Of a stretch of 64,000 nt of DNA, positions 1 through 13,000 are shown one piece after another. The notes under the pieces were generated by a model that was not told the origin of the DNA, searched no databases, and worked only from the letters and a program-made list of their open reading frames with translations. This DNA is from Argopecten irradians. Its lineage: Eukaryota > Mollusca > Bivalvia > Pectinida > Pectinidae. The stretch spans positions 16,301,765 to 16,365,764 of the forward strand of contig NC_091137.1 of assembly GCF_041381155.1 (NCBI RefSeq), in the 5' to 3' direction. Within the stretch, counting starts at the first letter, position 1; each line of letters starts with the position of its first letter. The translations under genes and the position numbers were made by a program.

Positions 1-361
1 CATGTATATGGTATATCATGAAGTATGTTTATTGAAAAGAAATTGATTCTTATATGACAAAAGAAGTAGATACATTGATACAAATTATATATTTATGACC
101 ATTTTATTTCAATTTAATCAGGATTGATATTGTCCAAACGAATCATTTGTAGCAAACAATCACAGAAGAATGTCACAATCGTTACAATGAGACCAACAAG
201 TGTCGTATCTTGCATGGCTTATTTGTGTGTAATTCTCTGATTAATGGATTATAAATTTACTCTAATTTTCTATGATTGTATTCTGCGGTTACGACATATG
301 AACAACACAACTTGGTTGTATAAATTACTGAAATGTCATTAAAACATCAGTTTACTAGAGT
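1..361. other. Sequence downstream of gene A
   Basis: AT-rich and presumably gene A's 3' untranslated region plus flank. No coding exon, repeat or RNA gene recognised. Confidence 0.5.
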
Positions 362-3300
362 TTACACAGTAAATGGACACGTATCTAGTATCTGTATGTC
401 TGCGCAGCCGTAGAACTGCTCCTGTTGACCACATCCAATACAACAGTCATCCTTCCCATCACACCCCCAGCTGTTACCTGTAAGAGGATTGGTGTATCAT
501 ACACAAAGATAACAAATACTGTTAGTCTGATGTAATGGTATGTTAAAATTATTCCATTTCAACTAAATTTATCATTGACATAATTGGTCACAATAAGTTT
601 AAATCCACATGTTAGTGTAGCCAAGGACGTATATGAGATCACTTATAAATCCTTGGTGTAGCGATCAGATTTGGAAAACATCATGGTTTCTTGCTACCTT
701 AGGCCATGGCACTAAAATAATGTAACCTTGGGTTAACTACCAGACAATGTTGGAAAATACAGAAATTATTGCTATTATACATTATGCGAATACTATGTTT
801 TCTATATCACTGGATATAATGTTCCTGGTAAATTGTTGTGCTGGATTCACTTTCATTGTTGAAGATAATAAAACATGATAATATGATAACAATTCTGGGT
901 AAATAGTTGACCTTGGTAGATACTTTGCAATCGGTTTTCAATGTGATATGATATCATGAGTTTTGCAATGTAAAATTCAATTTACATATCTAAAACATCT
1001 AAAATATCCGTTCAAAAGTATGATACATGTACATATTTTGACTGTATTACTCAACTTGTTTTCAATTAAGCAGATTTAAGAGTATATTCCCGTTTCAATA
1101 TACTACTATTAAACTAACGGAAGTATATTTTTTTACCTGGGATACAATAAAAATATTTGATCATCAAGTAAACCTGGGTGCTCATCAGTATATGACCGAC
1201 CGTCGCGGCTGGTCATAGCACTTGCATAATCATACATAATGATTATGCTTAGTTTACACTTAAAATATAATGTCCAATCCATACTGCCAGTTCCTCATAT
1301 TTATTACTTAGGGTTCCACAATTTTACATCAGCATCTCACATTCACCAATTACACTCCATGTATAAATATATATTCCAATGGGCTTACTATAACCTTTTG
1401 TCACTTCTAGAACTTCTCTAACTACTAGTCTAGATTTTGGGCTCTAAGACCCTACTATACAAGTCCCTGCCACACCTGGTAGAAGACACCCTAATCAGAC
1501 TCCCTAAGGATCTCTAGGTTTTGCCTGACAGGCCTAGTCTGTGTTTCTTATACATCTTTATCCTAATATATTAATGAAACCATATAGTACACAACCGATA
1601 TAAAGGTTGCAAATTAAAGATAACTTTATCTTCTTTCTAATGATATAGAAAATATATAGAACTATTATTAATTACAAATGTTACATTAGAAATACTGACT
1701 TTCACATACTAAACATTACTGTAAAAGCTATACAGCTTCCAAACTATACTGCCTATTGAATTGTAACTCAGTATATCAATAATACACATCTTGCTGTATC
1801 CAATGCTTAGTAAATTACATTATTCACTATTATAATTCTTTACTTATTACTTGTTTTAAATATATAAAACAAACACATTTATTTTAGCTCTTCCTGAGAC
1901 CTGCTATCATGTGGTCACCACGGGGGTCAACCCTTCCCTTCAGCCAGGGGTACTGACTCAGCATGGTCCCTCTATCCTGACACTACACAGTGGACAGTCT
2001 AACTCTCTTATCTATATGTATAGATATAATTACTGTGTCTCATTTAACCAAATGCTATCTGTCATAAGTACAACATCATTGGAAAGCCATAAATGGCGTA
2101 TACGGATTTATAGTAATATTTACATAAATGGTAAAAAGTTAAACTTACCGGCGTTGTATTTCCATTGAAGAACGCACTGTTGGCAGGTCACACCTTTTGG
2201 CAGGTCGACATGGAAACTAAATTCCCGATTTTCATCTGAGGTGATGTATCCTCGCGTATCCGCAGTTCCAGTAAAGTTCAGCACGTGTTCGTCCAGACAT
2301 TCCTGGCTGATGGCCTGGCTGATATTGTTGTTCTCACACAGCCGGAACTCGAAGTAACCCTTGTGGTTTGAGGTAAGTTCAGCAACCACTTCTATAGAAG
2401 AGACGGAAGTGACGTAGCAGGCTGCAATTGTTCCAGTAGCGTATTCTCCACCTGCCTCGTGGGCCCTCTCTCCCTCGTAGGGGTCGCCACATAACCCACA
2501 TTCCCCGCCTTGGTTGTTCCACTGATTCTAAACATGTGATAACGAAACGAAAGTTAGCATCAGAAGTGATAACGAAATAAGTACACAAATCTAAATTCGA
2601 CTCAATCAAAAATTTCCCAATGACGCATGGAAATTTCCATGCGTTTCGAAAGAGTGAACAGTATCTATGTCGTCGACGAAACAAAACATTTAAATTAAGT
2701 ATAGTTGTTAAAAAAGTGGGAATAAAACAAATATAGATTATCAGGTTTGTTTTACAATACCATTTTTTCATTCGAATTTAAAATGGTGGTTCAATCCTGA
2801 TAACTGAAATTGTGCTGCGGTTCCTGAACAAATGAGTGAGTAGCAACACACTAGTTATCACATAACGTAGCGACATACTATAGGGTTCATAATGGTTATA
2901 AAATACTCAAAAATAAAGTTAGGTTTTGGCTCAACAATGTTCCCTCATTCTACGATACATGCACTATGGAGTCGTGTCCAAAGTAATTTATAGTTAAGAA
3001 TGGATAGTGCCGAGCTTTACTAATAGAATAAATAGGCTTCTTTGTGTAAAGAGTTTCTTTGAAATCGAAGTTAGTAAACGTTTACTAGTCAAAAGTAAAC
3101 TAATAAAATTGACCTGAACATTATATTAATAGGGTATTTGCTGATATTGATAAATATGTAAAATATGTTAATGATATAAGCATAAGGAAACGAAATTCAC
3201 CACCTCTGTCCATTACGAATCAGTTTGCAGTATAAGCAATACAGATTCTATCAGTTTATAGCTTTGCAGAGGTTTCGTAATTGGGAATAGAGGAAGATCA

Positions 3301-4306
3301 TTTTAATTGTTATCAATTTAGTTTAAAAGGGTAAATCAAAGTAAGTTACAGGATAGATAGATATATTATACATCATTATCTGTAATTATTTTTATCCTGC
3401 AACTGCCCCACATACTGACCGATAACTACTGCCGGATAAACTTGTGCTTTATCCGTCTATACGAAATGCTTTATCCGTCAATACGATCACGCGAATTTGT
3501 TCCATATCTGACGGAACTTTTTCTAACTTGACCCAAAACTTGAACCTTCCAGTGAATGAAACGTCATTCTGTCCCGCCGCTAAAACGTGACGTCACATTC
3601 AGCGGAATGACGTTATTTCTACGATATCGAAAATCTTGTATTGGGGTGTCGTCTTTTTCTTAATTCATGGCAAAGATATGTATTGCTTTTTAAGTATTTT
3701 CATTTTGTGTTAGTGATATATCACACTGAATATAATTACGGTTACTGTTTGTGAATGCGCTTATTTATTTCCCACGGCAGTAAAAAAAAAGAGTACACTC
3801 TCATTCGGTTAAGTGAATGAATCTTTACCTCCGCATCAAAGAAGCGTCTCGCTTCGAGCGAAACCAAGTAAAAACTGTCAATTTGCTTTCGTTTTGAAAG
3901 CCATAATGGTTGCAGGGTAAACAAAATACACCGTTAGTGTCTTACAATACAAGGTTTATTTTGGGCCTCGTCATCTCGGCTTTCCTTAGTCTCGCACCAA
4001 AATAAACCTTGTATCGTAAGATACTAACCATTTATTCTCTATTTAAATCAGACAGGATATTTGAGGTTCTCGTTTCTGTGGACATACTTTTATAGTTGCT
4101 TACATTTTTATGAATGATCGTTGGTATAGACTTACATGAAATCCGCCACAGTTGAGTTCGTTGTCGTTGTAATTGACGGGTGTGTCAAATCCATACCTCC
4201 ACATAGAGCCCCTACTGGGTGGTTTGACAAGGCGCCCGTGACTTGTCACCTCCACCACAACACAAAGGCCAATACAGAGCAGCACCACAATCTTCAAGGT
4301 TGACAT
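362..4306 (-). CDS. AA15 lytic polysaccharide monooxygenase, gene A (catalytic domain only)
   Basis: Three coding exons: 4306-4136, 2527-2149 and 477-362. The first intron is phase 0 (donor GTAAGT), the second phase 1. Predicted length is 221 aa. Residues 1-22 form a signal peptide, and cleavage would leave His as residue 1 (HGRLVKPPSRGSMWR), as copper His-brace enzymes need. The core exon has CGLCGDP and EAGGEYATG. It also has TSNHKGYFEFRLC, whose His is the second brace ligand by analogy with AA10/AA15 enzymes. TCQQCVLQWKY follows. The last exon gives GNSWGCDGKDDCCIGC and QEQFYGCADIQI, then ends nine residues later. Family role: copper-dependent oxidative cleavage of chitin or cellulose outside the cell. 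Unlike its three neighbours it has no Thr-rich tail or Cys module. The start is the only Met that gives a signal peptide. No clear TATA box or 5' intron was found. Confidence 0.9.
3933..4028. repeat. Small hairpin element in intron 1 of gene A
   Basis: Inverted arms of about 32 bp (3933-3964 and 3997-4028, the left starting gttagtgtcttacaatacaa) flank a 32-bp loop. The shape is that of a short foldback or MITE-like element. No target-site duplication was identified. Confidence 0.7.
4136..4306 (-). other. Exon 1 of gene A: signal peptide and N-terminal copper histidine
   Basis: 57 codons, ending NELNCGGFH at a phase-0 donor. The same 57-58 codon layout is found in exon 1 of B (13580-13407), C (24385-24215) and D (28940-29110), so the family's first intron is conserved in position and phase. 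Confidence 0.88.
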
Positions 4307-4638
4307 TATTAATGCCTTGGATTCCTGGGTTTCGTTACGGGTTCTTAATTTGTGTTTAGGAAAACAATCCTATTCCTAAGACTTGACGTAAGGTAGGATG
4401 CTATCAGAACCATGAGACGTGTTTCCTTTCATATACAGACAAATCTAAATGCTATTCTCCCATAAATTACAACTTTTATTGGCAGTTATGCTCCTGGTCA
4501 ATTATTTATGTGTATTTGCACAGCTATTGAGATATCTGTACCTCAGAACGTTATGACATGGATATGTGTATTAATTTATTGTGAGGTTAAGAGGAACATG
4601 GACCGTCATGTGGAAAGTGTGTATGCAAGCTTCACAAA

Positions 4639-4757
4639 CAAGCTTCATAATCTAATTAAAATTAGATTTGTAATTCCGTTCCACTGCGATACTCTATGTT
4701 ACGCTCCATCGTAGTGGAGCGGAATTACAAGTCTAATTTTAATTAGATTGGCAAGCT
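4639..4757. repeat. MITE-like hairpin upstream of gene A
   Basis: Arms of about 50 bp (4639-4690 and 4708-4757) are near-complementary around a loop of under 20 bp. The outer ends carry caagcttc. It could form a long hairpin. Typical of a small non-autonomous DNA element, with no coding content. Confidence 0.7.
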
Positions 4758-6830
4758 TCAGCAACAGTATTATTATCAGATTTATTTAACATCGATATCA
4801 CTATTTTTTTTATTTTATCGGGATATGGAAGACATTTTGTTTGCAAATTGTGTGATTCCACGTCGTGACATAAATACTTATAATTATTTCTACAAACTAC
4901 TTCATAAAATAAAATACATTTACACGTATGATTACAGTGATTTTCCAGGGGATTATTTTTTTTCAAATCAATACGCAACTTCAATTTGTCTATTATGACG
5001 TCATGATAACATCAGGTTTTCGTGCCATTCACGGATTGTTTTTAATAGTGGCATGACAATAAAGAATCGGCCAATTAGAAAGCCATATTTGGTATGAAAA
5101 CAAAGAAAAAATAATTATACATTTGTGTTTTCACTTTATTTATTTTGTTTCAGTGTCTGACAATTGTTGTATCTATATTTTAATGCAACTGTACACTATC
5201 GTAGTATTTTTAGGCTCTTTGTCACAGCCGAGTACGACGGTCAAAGTGTTTACTGCTCAATGCGCTTAACGCTTATCGTCTATTTGATAAATACACATGT
5301 TAAGGTTGATAAGTATAAGATTGCTCTACCGCCAATCAAGATCAATTATTAATTTATATATAACTCCACACTAAACACTCCACACTCCAATTAAGAAAAA
5401 GAAAACATTTGCACATTGGAAATACCTTTTGTCTTTGGATAATGATTCTGAATCTTGTCGTTGAATAGCTTCATTCTCACTGTTTTTATAGAAAGAAAAG
5501 GTTTGTAATTGAATACTATAAATTTGTGCTTATACAAATTGTAATTGATGCAACAGGACTCTAGTGGACAGTTGAAGGACCACCCCGTGAGCGAGGGTTA
5601 TCGTTCGTTAGGACACTAAAATCAGCCGATGCGTTGCCTACATGACTGCAAGACCGGGATTTTCCTAACACTAGCCGCTTAAAAATCTGAGGACTCACAC
5701 ACGTGTCGGAGGACTGCCTGATGACTCTCGCGAGTGTCAGAAATGGCTAAAAGAACAGGGTATGGTTTTTTTTCTGTCTGGCGTCCACATTTTTATCCTT
5801 CTAAGCATTTTATTTCCGTTCAATCTCGTAATACTACCGATGCTTTTGGACAGAATCATATGATATAGGACAACAAAACTGTTTCTGTCACGTGCTAAGA
5901 AGCTAACAATACGGTTAGATTTATATTTATATCAAGGAGATAGATGTCTGCTTATAAATGTCGTTGTAGAGTATAATTTATTGTCTATAGTTAACTCAGT
6001 GTAAACAGCCAAGGTTTACTGCACATTCGTAACAATATAATATATAGCATATATTTCAATAAATTTTCTAATAATGAAATAATCAAATTTAATTTAATTT
6101 TTTCAATTGTTATATGTGAGTTTTAGGACAATATCCAGGTGATTTCTTCAAACGCGCCGGTTTTAATTGCAGGTCATTCACGGGGCTTGTCCTGGACTTA
6201 GGCCGAATCTGGATTGGCTTGATTTTCCCGATCCGCTTGCATAAATCGATTTTCCATTCTTTTCAAATGAAACTTAGACCAACAGCCTATGTAAGTCAGG
6301 GGTTCTCGGTTTTGAAATCAGTTTCACTTTATGGCACTATATATGTGTCACGCGGTTTATGACAGGTTCATATTCGGACATTTGTGATAAATTATTCCTT
6401 TGTTTTAATCTACTCGAACATACTTAATATTCTAGGTTTAGAAGTAAAATACAAAGCTTCATTTTAAATATTATAACCGTTTCTTTACAGTGATTTATTG
6501 CTTTAACGTATTTACCTGTGTTTCTTTGAGCTCATTCTTCATAGCACTTCTCAATACCGGTAACGCTTGCGTCAGTTAATTAGCGACTATTGTATATCAC
6601 GTTTAGACTAAGTGCTGTTTACACGTTTGTTCCTGGATGTTATGTATATTATCATTTTGTGTTACTTGTATATTCACTTTAGGCCTAGGTTTGGAAGTGT
6701 AGAGTTGGATATTGCTCCGCTCCGCAACCTACTGTACTAAATCAGTATATAGAAAATTTCATCTCCTTTTTCACCGACTACATTCGAGCTATTTCCTCAA
6801 TACACTAGCTGCAGCGCTGTGAAATATGGA
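4758..6830. other. Intergenic region upstream of gene A
   Basis: No supported gene. AT-rich, with only short open stretches lacking domain or splice context. A TGACGTCA palindrome is at 4996-5003. Confidence 0.4.
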
Positions 6831-6845
6831 TGAGTTATGCCACTT

Positions 6846-7112
6846 CTTAATGAGGCTTAATCGGTCTGTTAGAAGCAGGCAAATCGCAGACCGCAGTAGC
6901 CACAATCTTCAATGTGTCTGAGTATCATCTCTCGCATTTGGGATAGGTATCACATATCCAGACGCGTCCGCCAAAGACATTCTGCACCGCAACAACTTTT
7001 AAATGCATTTCAGGCAGAGTGGGCAAACATTCTACAACATGTCATCCGTAATCTGACGTCATTGATGGAAAAACGCTGTCAAGCAGTTATTGATGCTAAT
7101 GCTACGCGATAA
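6846..7112 (+). pseudogene. Degenerate Tc1/mariner-type transposase remnant
   Basis: Two reading frames together resemble a Tc1-like transposase with its middle missing. The first (about 6858-6935) reads LIGLLEAGKSQTAVATIFNV, a helix-turn-helix start. After a frame change come SIISRIWDRY and RRVRQRHS. Then the sequence jumps to the C-terminal part, FQAEWANILQHVIRNL and MEKRCQAVIDANATR. The catalytic DDE centre is absent, so the copy is dead. Terminal inverted repeats were not located. Plain DNA transposon; the family assignment comes from recalled motifs. Confidence 0.65.
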
Positions 7113-10066
7113 TGACTTTAAGTGACAAAATGGACAATGAACTGTGAATAACTTGAAATTTGTCTTGACATTCAATTACCTTATCTATATAAAATATCTT
7201 AATTTCTAACATTTGTATTTATTTATTATCTGCCTCAAAAAAATCAATTATGCGTTTCTTTTTTTTAAGAGTACAGATTTAGATCCGACGTCTCTGGAAA
7301 TTCATATTTTGCCACTCAAAAATATATATCTAATTAAAATATCCATGTTGTTTTACACGTGGAAAAGTAACTTTACTTACTTACTTTGGTGTTAGATGTT
7401 AGACAAGGGATATTTATATATTGATAAAAATTATGTTGAAAAACTTTAAAGCACAGAAGGAGTGTCGATTTGGGCCCTCTGGTGGCCATCACCGATAAGC
7501 ATTATTTTATTTTTGTTTACAGTTACCCGTTTTTTAGGGTATCATGATATGACATATGATTAAGGTAAGGTCGGAGTCCCTTGTGAGTTATGGGGAGTTA
7601 AATTGGAAGATAAATTTACTGTAAGTCCACTTTTGCCGGAACCAAATGATATTTTCGATGATTTTTTTCTGGAATTATTATGCATTGATATGTCAAAAAA
7701 GAAACCAAATTGAAAAGTATATTTACAGTCAAAAATAGGTCACAGTGACTAATTCTAAAGAATGCCAATTACGCAAAAATAAATTTCATCTCGTGCCATA
7801 CCGAAGGGAAATGTCATATATCATATTACAGTCCATTGAGTAATATATTTTCATATTTTAAACCTAGGCAAAGAACATTATGGACGGAACATTATTGGAG
7901 AGGCGGATCAAGGGGTGATTTTCAATCCTTAAAACACCAATGAATGTTTTGCTTATATTCAGAAATAAGATAAACTAAATATTTTGCTATAAAATGTCAT
8001 AATTTTCCTACTTCTGTGGTAGGCATGTTACAGATAACGTAGGGTACCGATTAGTACGATACACTATTTCACAAGAACATTGATCTAAAGCACACTTTGT
8101 GTATAAATCTAAGTTGATGAATTTTATCGATCGAAAGAGCACAAACGGAGATACTTTTATCCTTCTAGCATGCTTATCATCCCCATTTTTATCACATAAT
8201 CCACCTGATATCCAGTGATTTAAAAGAAATGTTTGCATGTGTCACTAGTTATTCATTATGACCTGGTTGAGAGGGCAGTATTGTCGAGATCCGGCTCGGG
8301 CACTATCCCATCACGAGACAATAATATCAGGCAATAGTGCCCTCCCGACCAGGCCATAATGAGTTTAGTACATCACCCACACATGAGACTCGTTTTCGTG
8401 TCATTGTAACAGAAGCACGTCAGGCGACATCTCGCAATGCTATTTTCATTTCCACACCACGTTGGCACATTAAAAGTACAACATATGAATTGAAACTAGA
8501 TCAATATAGAACATAAATAACTGTCTGTAGAAAAGCAACATTTGCTTCTATTCCCTCACACAACAGCCTGTCCGCCATCCGCAAGTTGAAGTCTTGGTCG
8601 AAGCGCAACGCTATAATGACGCCATGTAACGGTGACGTCACAATACATTCACGTTCATTTTCCCGCGACTTCAAAAGTGCCCGCTTGCCCGGGCATTATT
8701 GCAAATAGTACCCATGTGTGTAGCCAATCAGAATCAAGTATTCTGTCACGTGATGTCCTCATATAATATAACCTGGATGGACATTCATTGTGACGTCATG
8801 ACCATAATAAGCATTGTTGCGACGTTACAATATGAGAACGCTGGACTTTTTTGCAACATATTTCGACATTGAAATTCTTAAAAATATAGGATGTTATTGA
8901 TATGTGACAAAATATCTAAAATTTGTATCAACTTCATATGAAATTTTATGAAACTCCGCGCAAAAATAAAACATTCTTAGACGTGTTTGATAAAATTCCA
9001 AATGAAATTAACACTAATTAAATGGTTAACTATATTGTAGTTTATGTAATGTTACCCTTCCTTTTGCATTTTTCGTATAGTCTTTGTACAAAACAGTATA
9101 GATAGCGAAACCTATCTTGTCACATTGCTGCATAACCTTGGTCGGCATCCTGATCAAGGTATGACATCCAATTGTTATGCCAGGTGTTCTGTGATTTAAT
9201 TCTGTGAATGCCAGTGATTCTACTTCATAACATATGGCACATATTTATAGAACATTACAAACGACTAAGTTCAAGATGCTTTCTCCTCCGGATCACAAGG
9301 TCATACTCACCTTTTAGGCTTCTATTATGATATCGTTGTTTCGGTTATTTTTCTAAAAAAAATGTGAGCAAACTATTTTATTTATAACTGGCTCTGTAAA
9401 TAAATACCAAAAAATTAATTATTACTACTAATAACGAGAAAGAATATTTATTTAAGATATTGTATGGCACTTTCATGTTTATTTCCAAAATCCTTCTAAA
9501 ATAATGGTACAATCGAGATAAATGTATCACAAATATTTCAGAAAATGTTCCATAACAACAAAATGGTTCAATCCCCACTTTGCCTTTAATAAACATTTAG
9601 TTGAGATCACACAACACTGATTTTGTCACGTAAGTTGACACATAGATGTTCAGATCTGTTCAAATAAGATTGTCACAATAACAATATTCCTGTAATTATT
9701 GACTACCCATCACAATGTTAACCATCTTTCAACAGAATGCAGTGCTAATGTAATGAAATCCCAAAAGAAAATAATTTGATATTACTTTTAACAGGCTTGT
9801 TCATTGGTTTAAACATACGTTTATCAGCACATAAAGGCAAAAATGACGTCGCTTTTACTTGGCTTAAAACGGCATGATAATTTCATAGAGAGAAAAAATG
9901 TCCCAAGTTGAATTTGAATTTTGAATAGATTATCTATAAATTATAGAATATTTAATCATAGTAATTATTATCCACAAGGTCAGTGATAAACACTGTTAGA
10001 ATACTTTTAACCGAGAAAATATATAGATATTACACTTACAAGTACAAGATCGAAAATGACGAAGTT
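7113..10066. other. Intergenic region between the Tc1 remnant and gene B
   Basis: No supported gene. Contains the hairpin element at 8254-8361 and a CG-richer stretch at about 8560-8830 with two TGACGTCA palindromes (8633-8640, 8791-8798), probably more repeat sequence. The part nearest 10066 should include gene B's 3' untranslated region. Confidence 0.4.
8254..8361. repeat. Palindromic element
   Basis: Imperfect inverted arms of about 30 bp: cattatgacctggttgag on the left matches the complement of ctcccgaccaggccataatg on the right. The centre is GC-richer than its surroundings. Probably a short foldback element, possibly part of a longer one reaching about 8800. Confidence 0.6.
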
Positions 10067-13000
10067 CTAATTAGACAATGATTCGTCTAACTGTGACTGG
10101 ACATCGGGTAGGACTTCCGCATCCGTTTCATTAACGGGAATGGCGAAAGGATATGAGGTAGTTGGGACAGTGGTGGTGACAGTGGTGGGAATTGGAGTGA
10201 TAGTAGTAGTGGGGATTGGAGTGATAGTAGTAGTGGGGATTGGAGTGGTAGTGGTGGTGCGGATTGGAGTGGTGGTAGTGGTGGGGTCAGGTGTCGTAGG
10301 GGATGGTTTCTTAGTACATTTACACATATAGGCTGGACAAAATATCGGGGAGTAATTACAGTTGATGTTACACCAATAGCTACTGACGCTCGGATATAGG
10401 GAAACACATGAACGTAAAAAGGAGATCAAAGAGTTGGAGGTGGTCTTTGGGACAGTAGGCAACGACGCGGTAGTTGTGGTAGTTTCAGCAGTGGTTAGAG
10501 TGGGTTTTTCCTTTGTGGTTGTCGGGGTAGTACATCTACATAGGAAGGTTGGGCAATGTGGCGGAGAGTGGTTACAGTTTATTGCACACCAGCGATCGTC
10601 GTCAGTACTTCGCGAAATTGAGTAACATCTGCCACTACTTCTTTGCTTACGACCAAATGTCTTATCGCCCACAAGTGGTGACAGAGCGGATCCTTGTTTC
10701 CCCGTCTCTATGGGTATCGTAGGAGAACCTCTGGCTTTGATGGCTATATCTGAACACGCATAGAATTCTTCTTGGTCAACACAAGTTTTACACTTCCCAT
10801 TCTTTCCTGCAAAATCAAACAAACACACACGTAAGTAAAGTAAATTAGGCCAAAAATCAATAATTTGTCTGCTTATGGTTACCCGACCGACCCTAAATTT
10901 CTACCCCCGACCCTAATTTTTGTTCCACTTTTCTACGGAAAAAAATAAATGTCGGAATTTCGATCTCAGAGTCCGGTTCCGGCCATTATTTTAGAGTGAA
11001 AGACACACAAAAATTCTTCCCAACCTACTGACCATATTTTTTGGCCAATGTAACCCTAAACAGATATATTTTTGGGGCTTATTATAAGTTAACTTCATCC
11101 GATTGTACGGGGTTGGTAAAGCAGTAAGATTTGTTAGTTCATAACGTGACTTTTTCTCGTGTTTTCATTGTCTTAGCCCCCGGGCACTATTTAGCCGTAG
11201 TCCCGGAACTATGGTTTCCCGCGCCTTTTTGTCACGAGCGGCATATTGACAAAAACGGCGTCCTTGTCGCTATCTGTGCTGTTCACTGGCAAACAAGATG
11301 TGTGCGGACGACGTTTTGCAAAACATAAATGTCAAAGTTTGGAAACTTGAATGCTGACGAATTTACAAAAGAACAAAATAGCAAATTGAACTGAGCAAGC
11401 ATCGAAATAGGCAGTGAGTATTTTCACAGATTTCTGCCAGGAAAAATATATATTATACGCCTCCGACCATGGCATTTCTAAACGTTAGACGTGTCTGCAC
11501 TCGTTTTGAAAAAAAATGCTATTGATGATCTTAGATAATTGTTTGTCCTATCTTTTTTTCCAATTCGTTATGTACTAAAAACACAATATTGCCTTCTTTT
11601 GAGGGCACTTCGGTCTCAAAAGAAGGCAATAATATATAAATAGTATATTTCCAGATCAGACAAATCTTCAAACATTCACGACCACATAACAATAGCCCAA
11701 GCAGCACTCCCACAAACATGGCTATACAGTATGTTTTTAACATGCAAGTTGGCGTATTCTTTCGTCCATATGGAATATCATTTTCTTTCATACCTATGGG
11801 TGTAATACTGGCTGGTCTAGGGCAATACACTCATGTCGCCTGAGGCTTTATTGCATGGCTACCCATGCAATAAAGCCTCGTGACGTCACGGTGTCAACAA
11901 AATTTCTATTTCCTCGGTAAAATTTTAACATTTTTTTTCAAAAAATTGACTGGTTTTACTATAAAAGATGCAAACAACTGGTTTTGAGTCACAAAATGTT
12001 GCAAAACCCTCTGCAAGCCTCGGGTTTTACTACATTTTGTGACCCTCGGGTAGAATATCCCTATCCTTCATATCCACATATGAAAGAGTCTTATAATATA
12101 CAAACATGCATGTTTTGGCTATTAGAAATAAAAGTTCTTGTCAATTAACGCGAAGGTCCTTTTGCCATATTAACTATTATACCTTTGAGATATTGGTGAG
12201 TATGACTCATAAATTAACTTAAATCTATAATTGTTTTAATTAAGTAAGATAACAATGACATGTATAACATGATATCATATTTTTTAATTGTGATAGAACA
12301 TATATTGATATTTATCGTTGGATATATATTTGACATGAGTGAGGATGTGATTTACCTGTGTGGTACCTCCACTGTAGGACACACTGTGAACAGGTGACGT
12401 TCTCTGGCAGCTTGACAGGTACAGCGATGTTATGTTTGAATTTCTTCACAGGGTACTGTGTCTCTCCCGTCACCGGATGAACCAAGACATGCTTCAAACA
12501 GCTCCTGGTGATTGGTTTGGACACGTCATTATTTTCACACAGTCGAAACTCGAAAAACCCACCATCATTCGTTGTGATATCGATTTGAATATCAATGACC
12601 TCGCCCATTTTGTAGTATTTTGAGATTATTCCAGTTGCATACTTCCCGCCAGCCTCGTTCTGTTTCGGCTCTTGGTCTGAAGGGTCCCCACAAACACCAC
12701 AATTTCCTCTGAAGAAGTCTAGAGGTTGCTGGTAACAGAATACATACATTTTACTTAAAAACTACTTCACTTAAATATAAATTTACTATTCAAACGAAAT
12801 ATGAGTAACTTGACATAATCAAATGGTAACAATGGGTTTATTATTATTATTTTACGATATCAATTGCTTCACACACTGTATAATAGCATATTTCAGTGTA
12901 TACTTCAGTGGATCTGTGTTATAAGATACTACAAAAGTACGCCAAAATAAAGAATCATTTTGACAGAAATCTCAGGATATCCTTGTGGTGAGTAGATGGT

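Noticed and set aside
10087-10407. Second minus-strand frame and plus-strand Val-rich frames over the gene B tail
   Set aside because: Low-complexity shadows of the Thr-rich linker of gene B.
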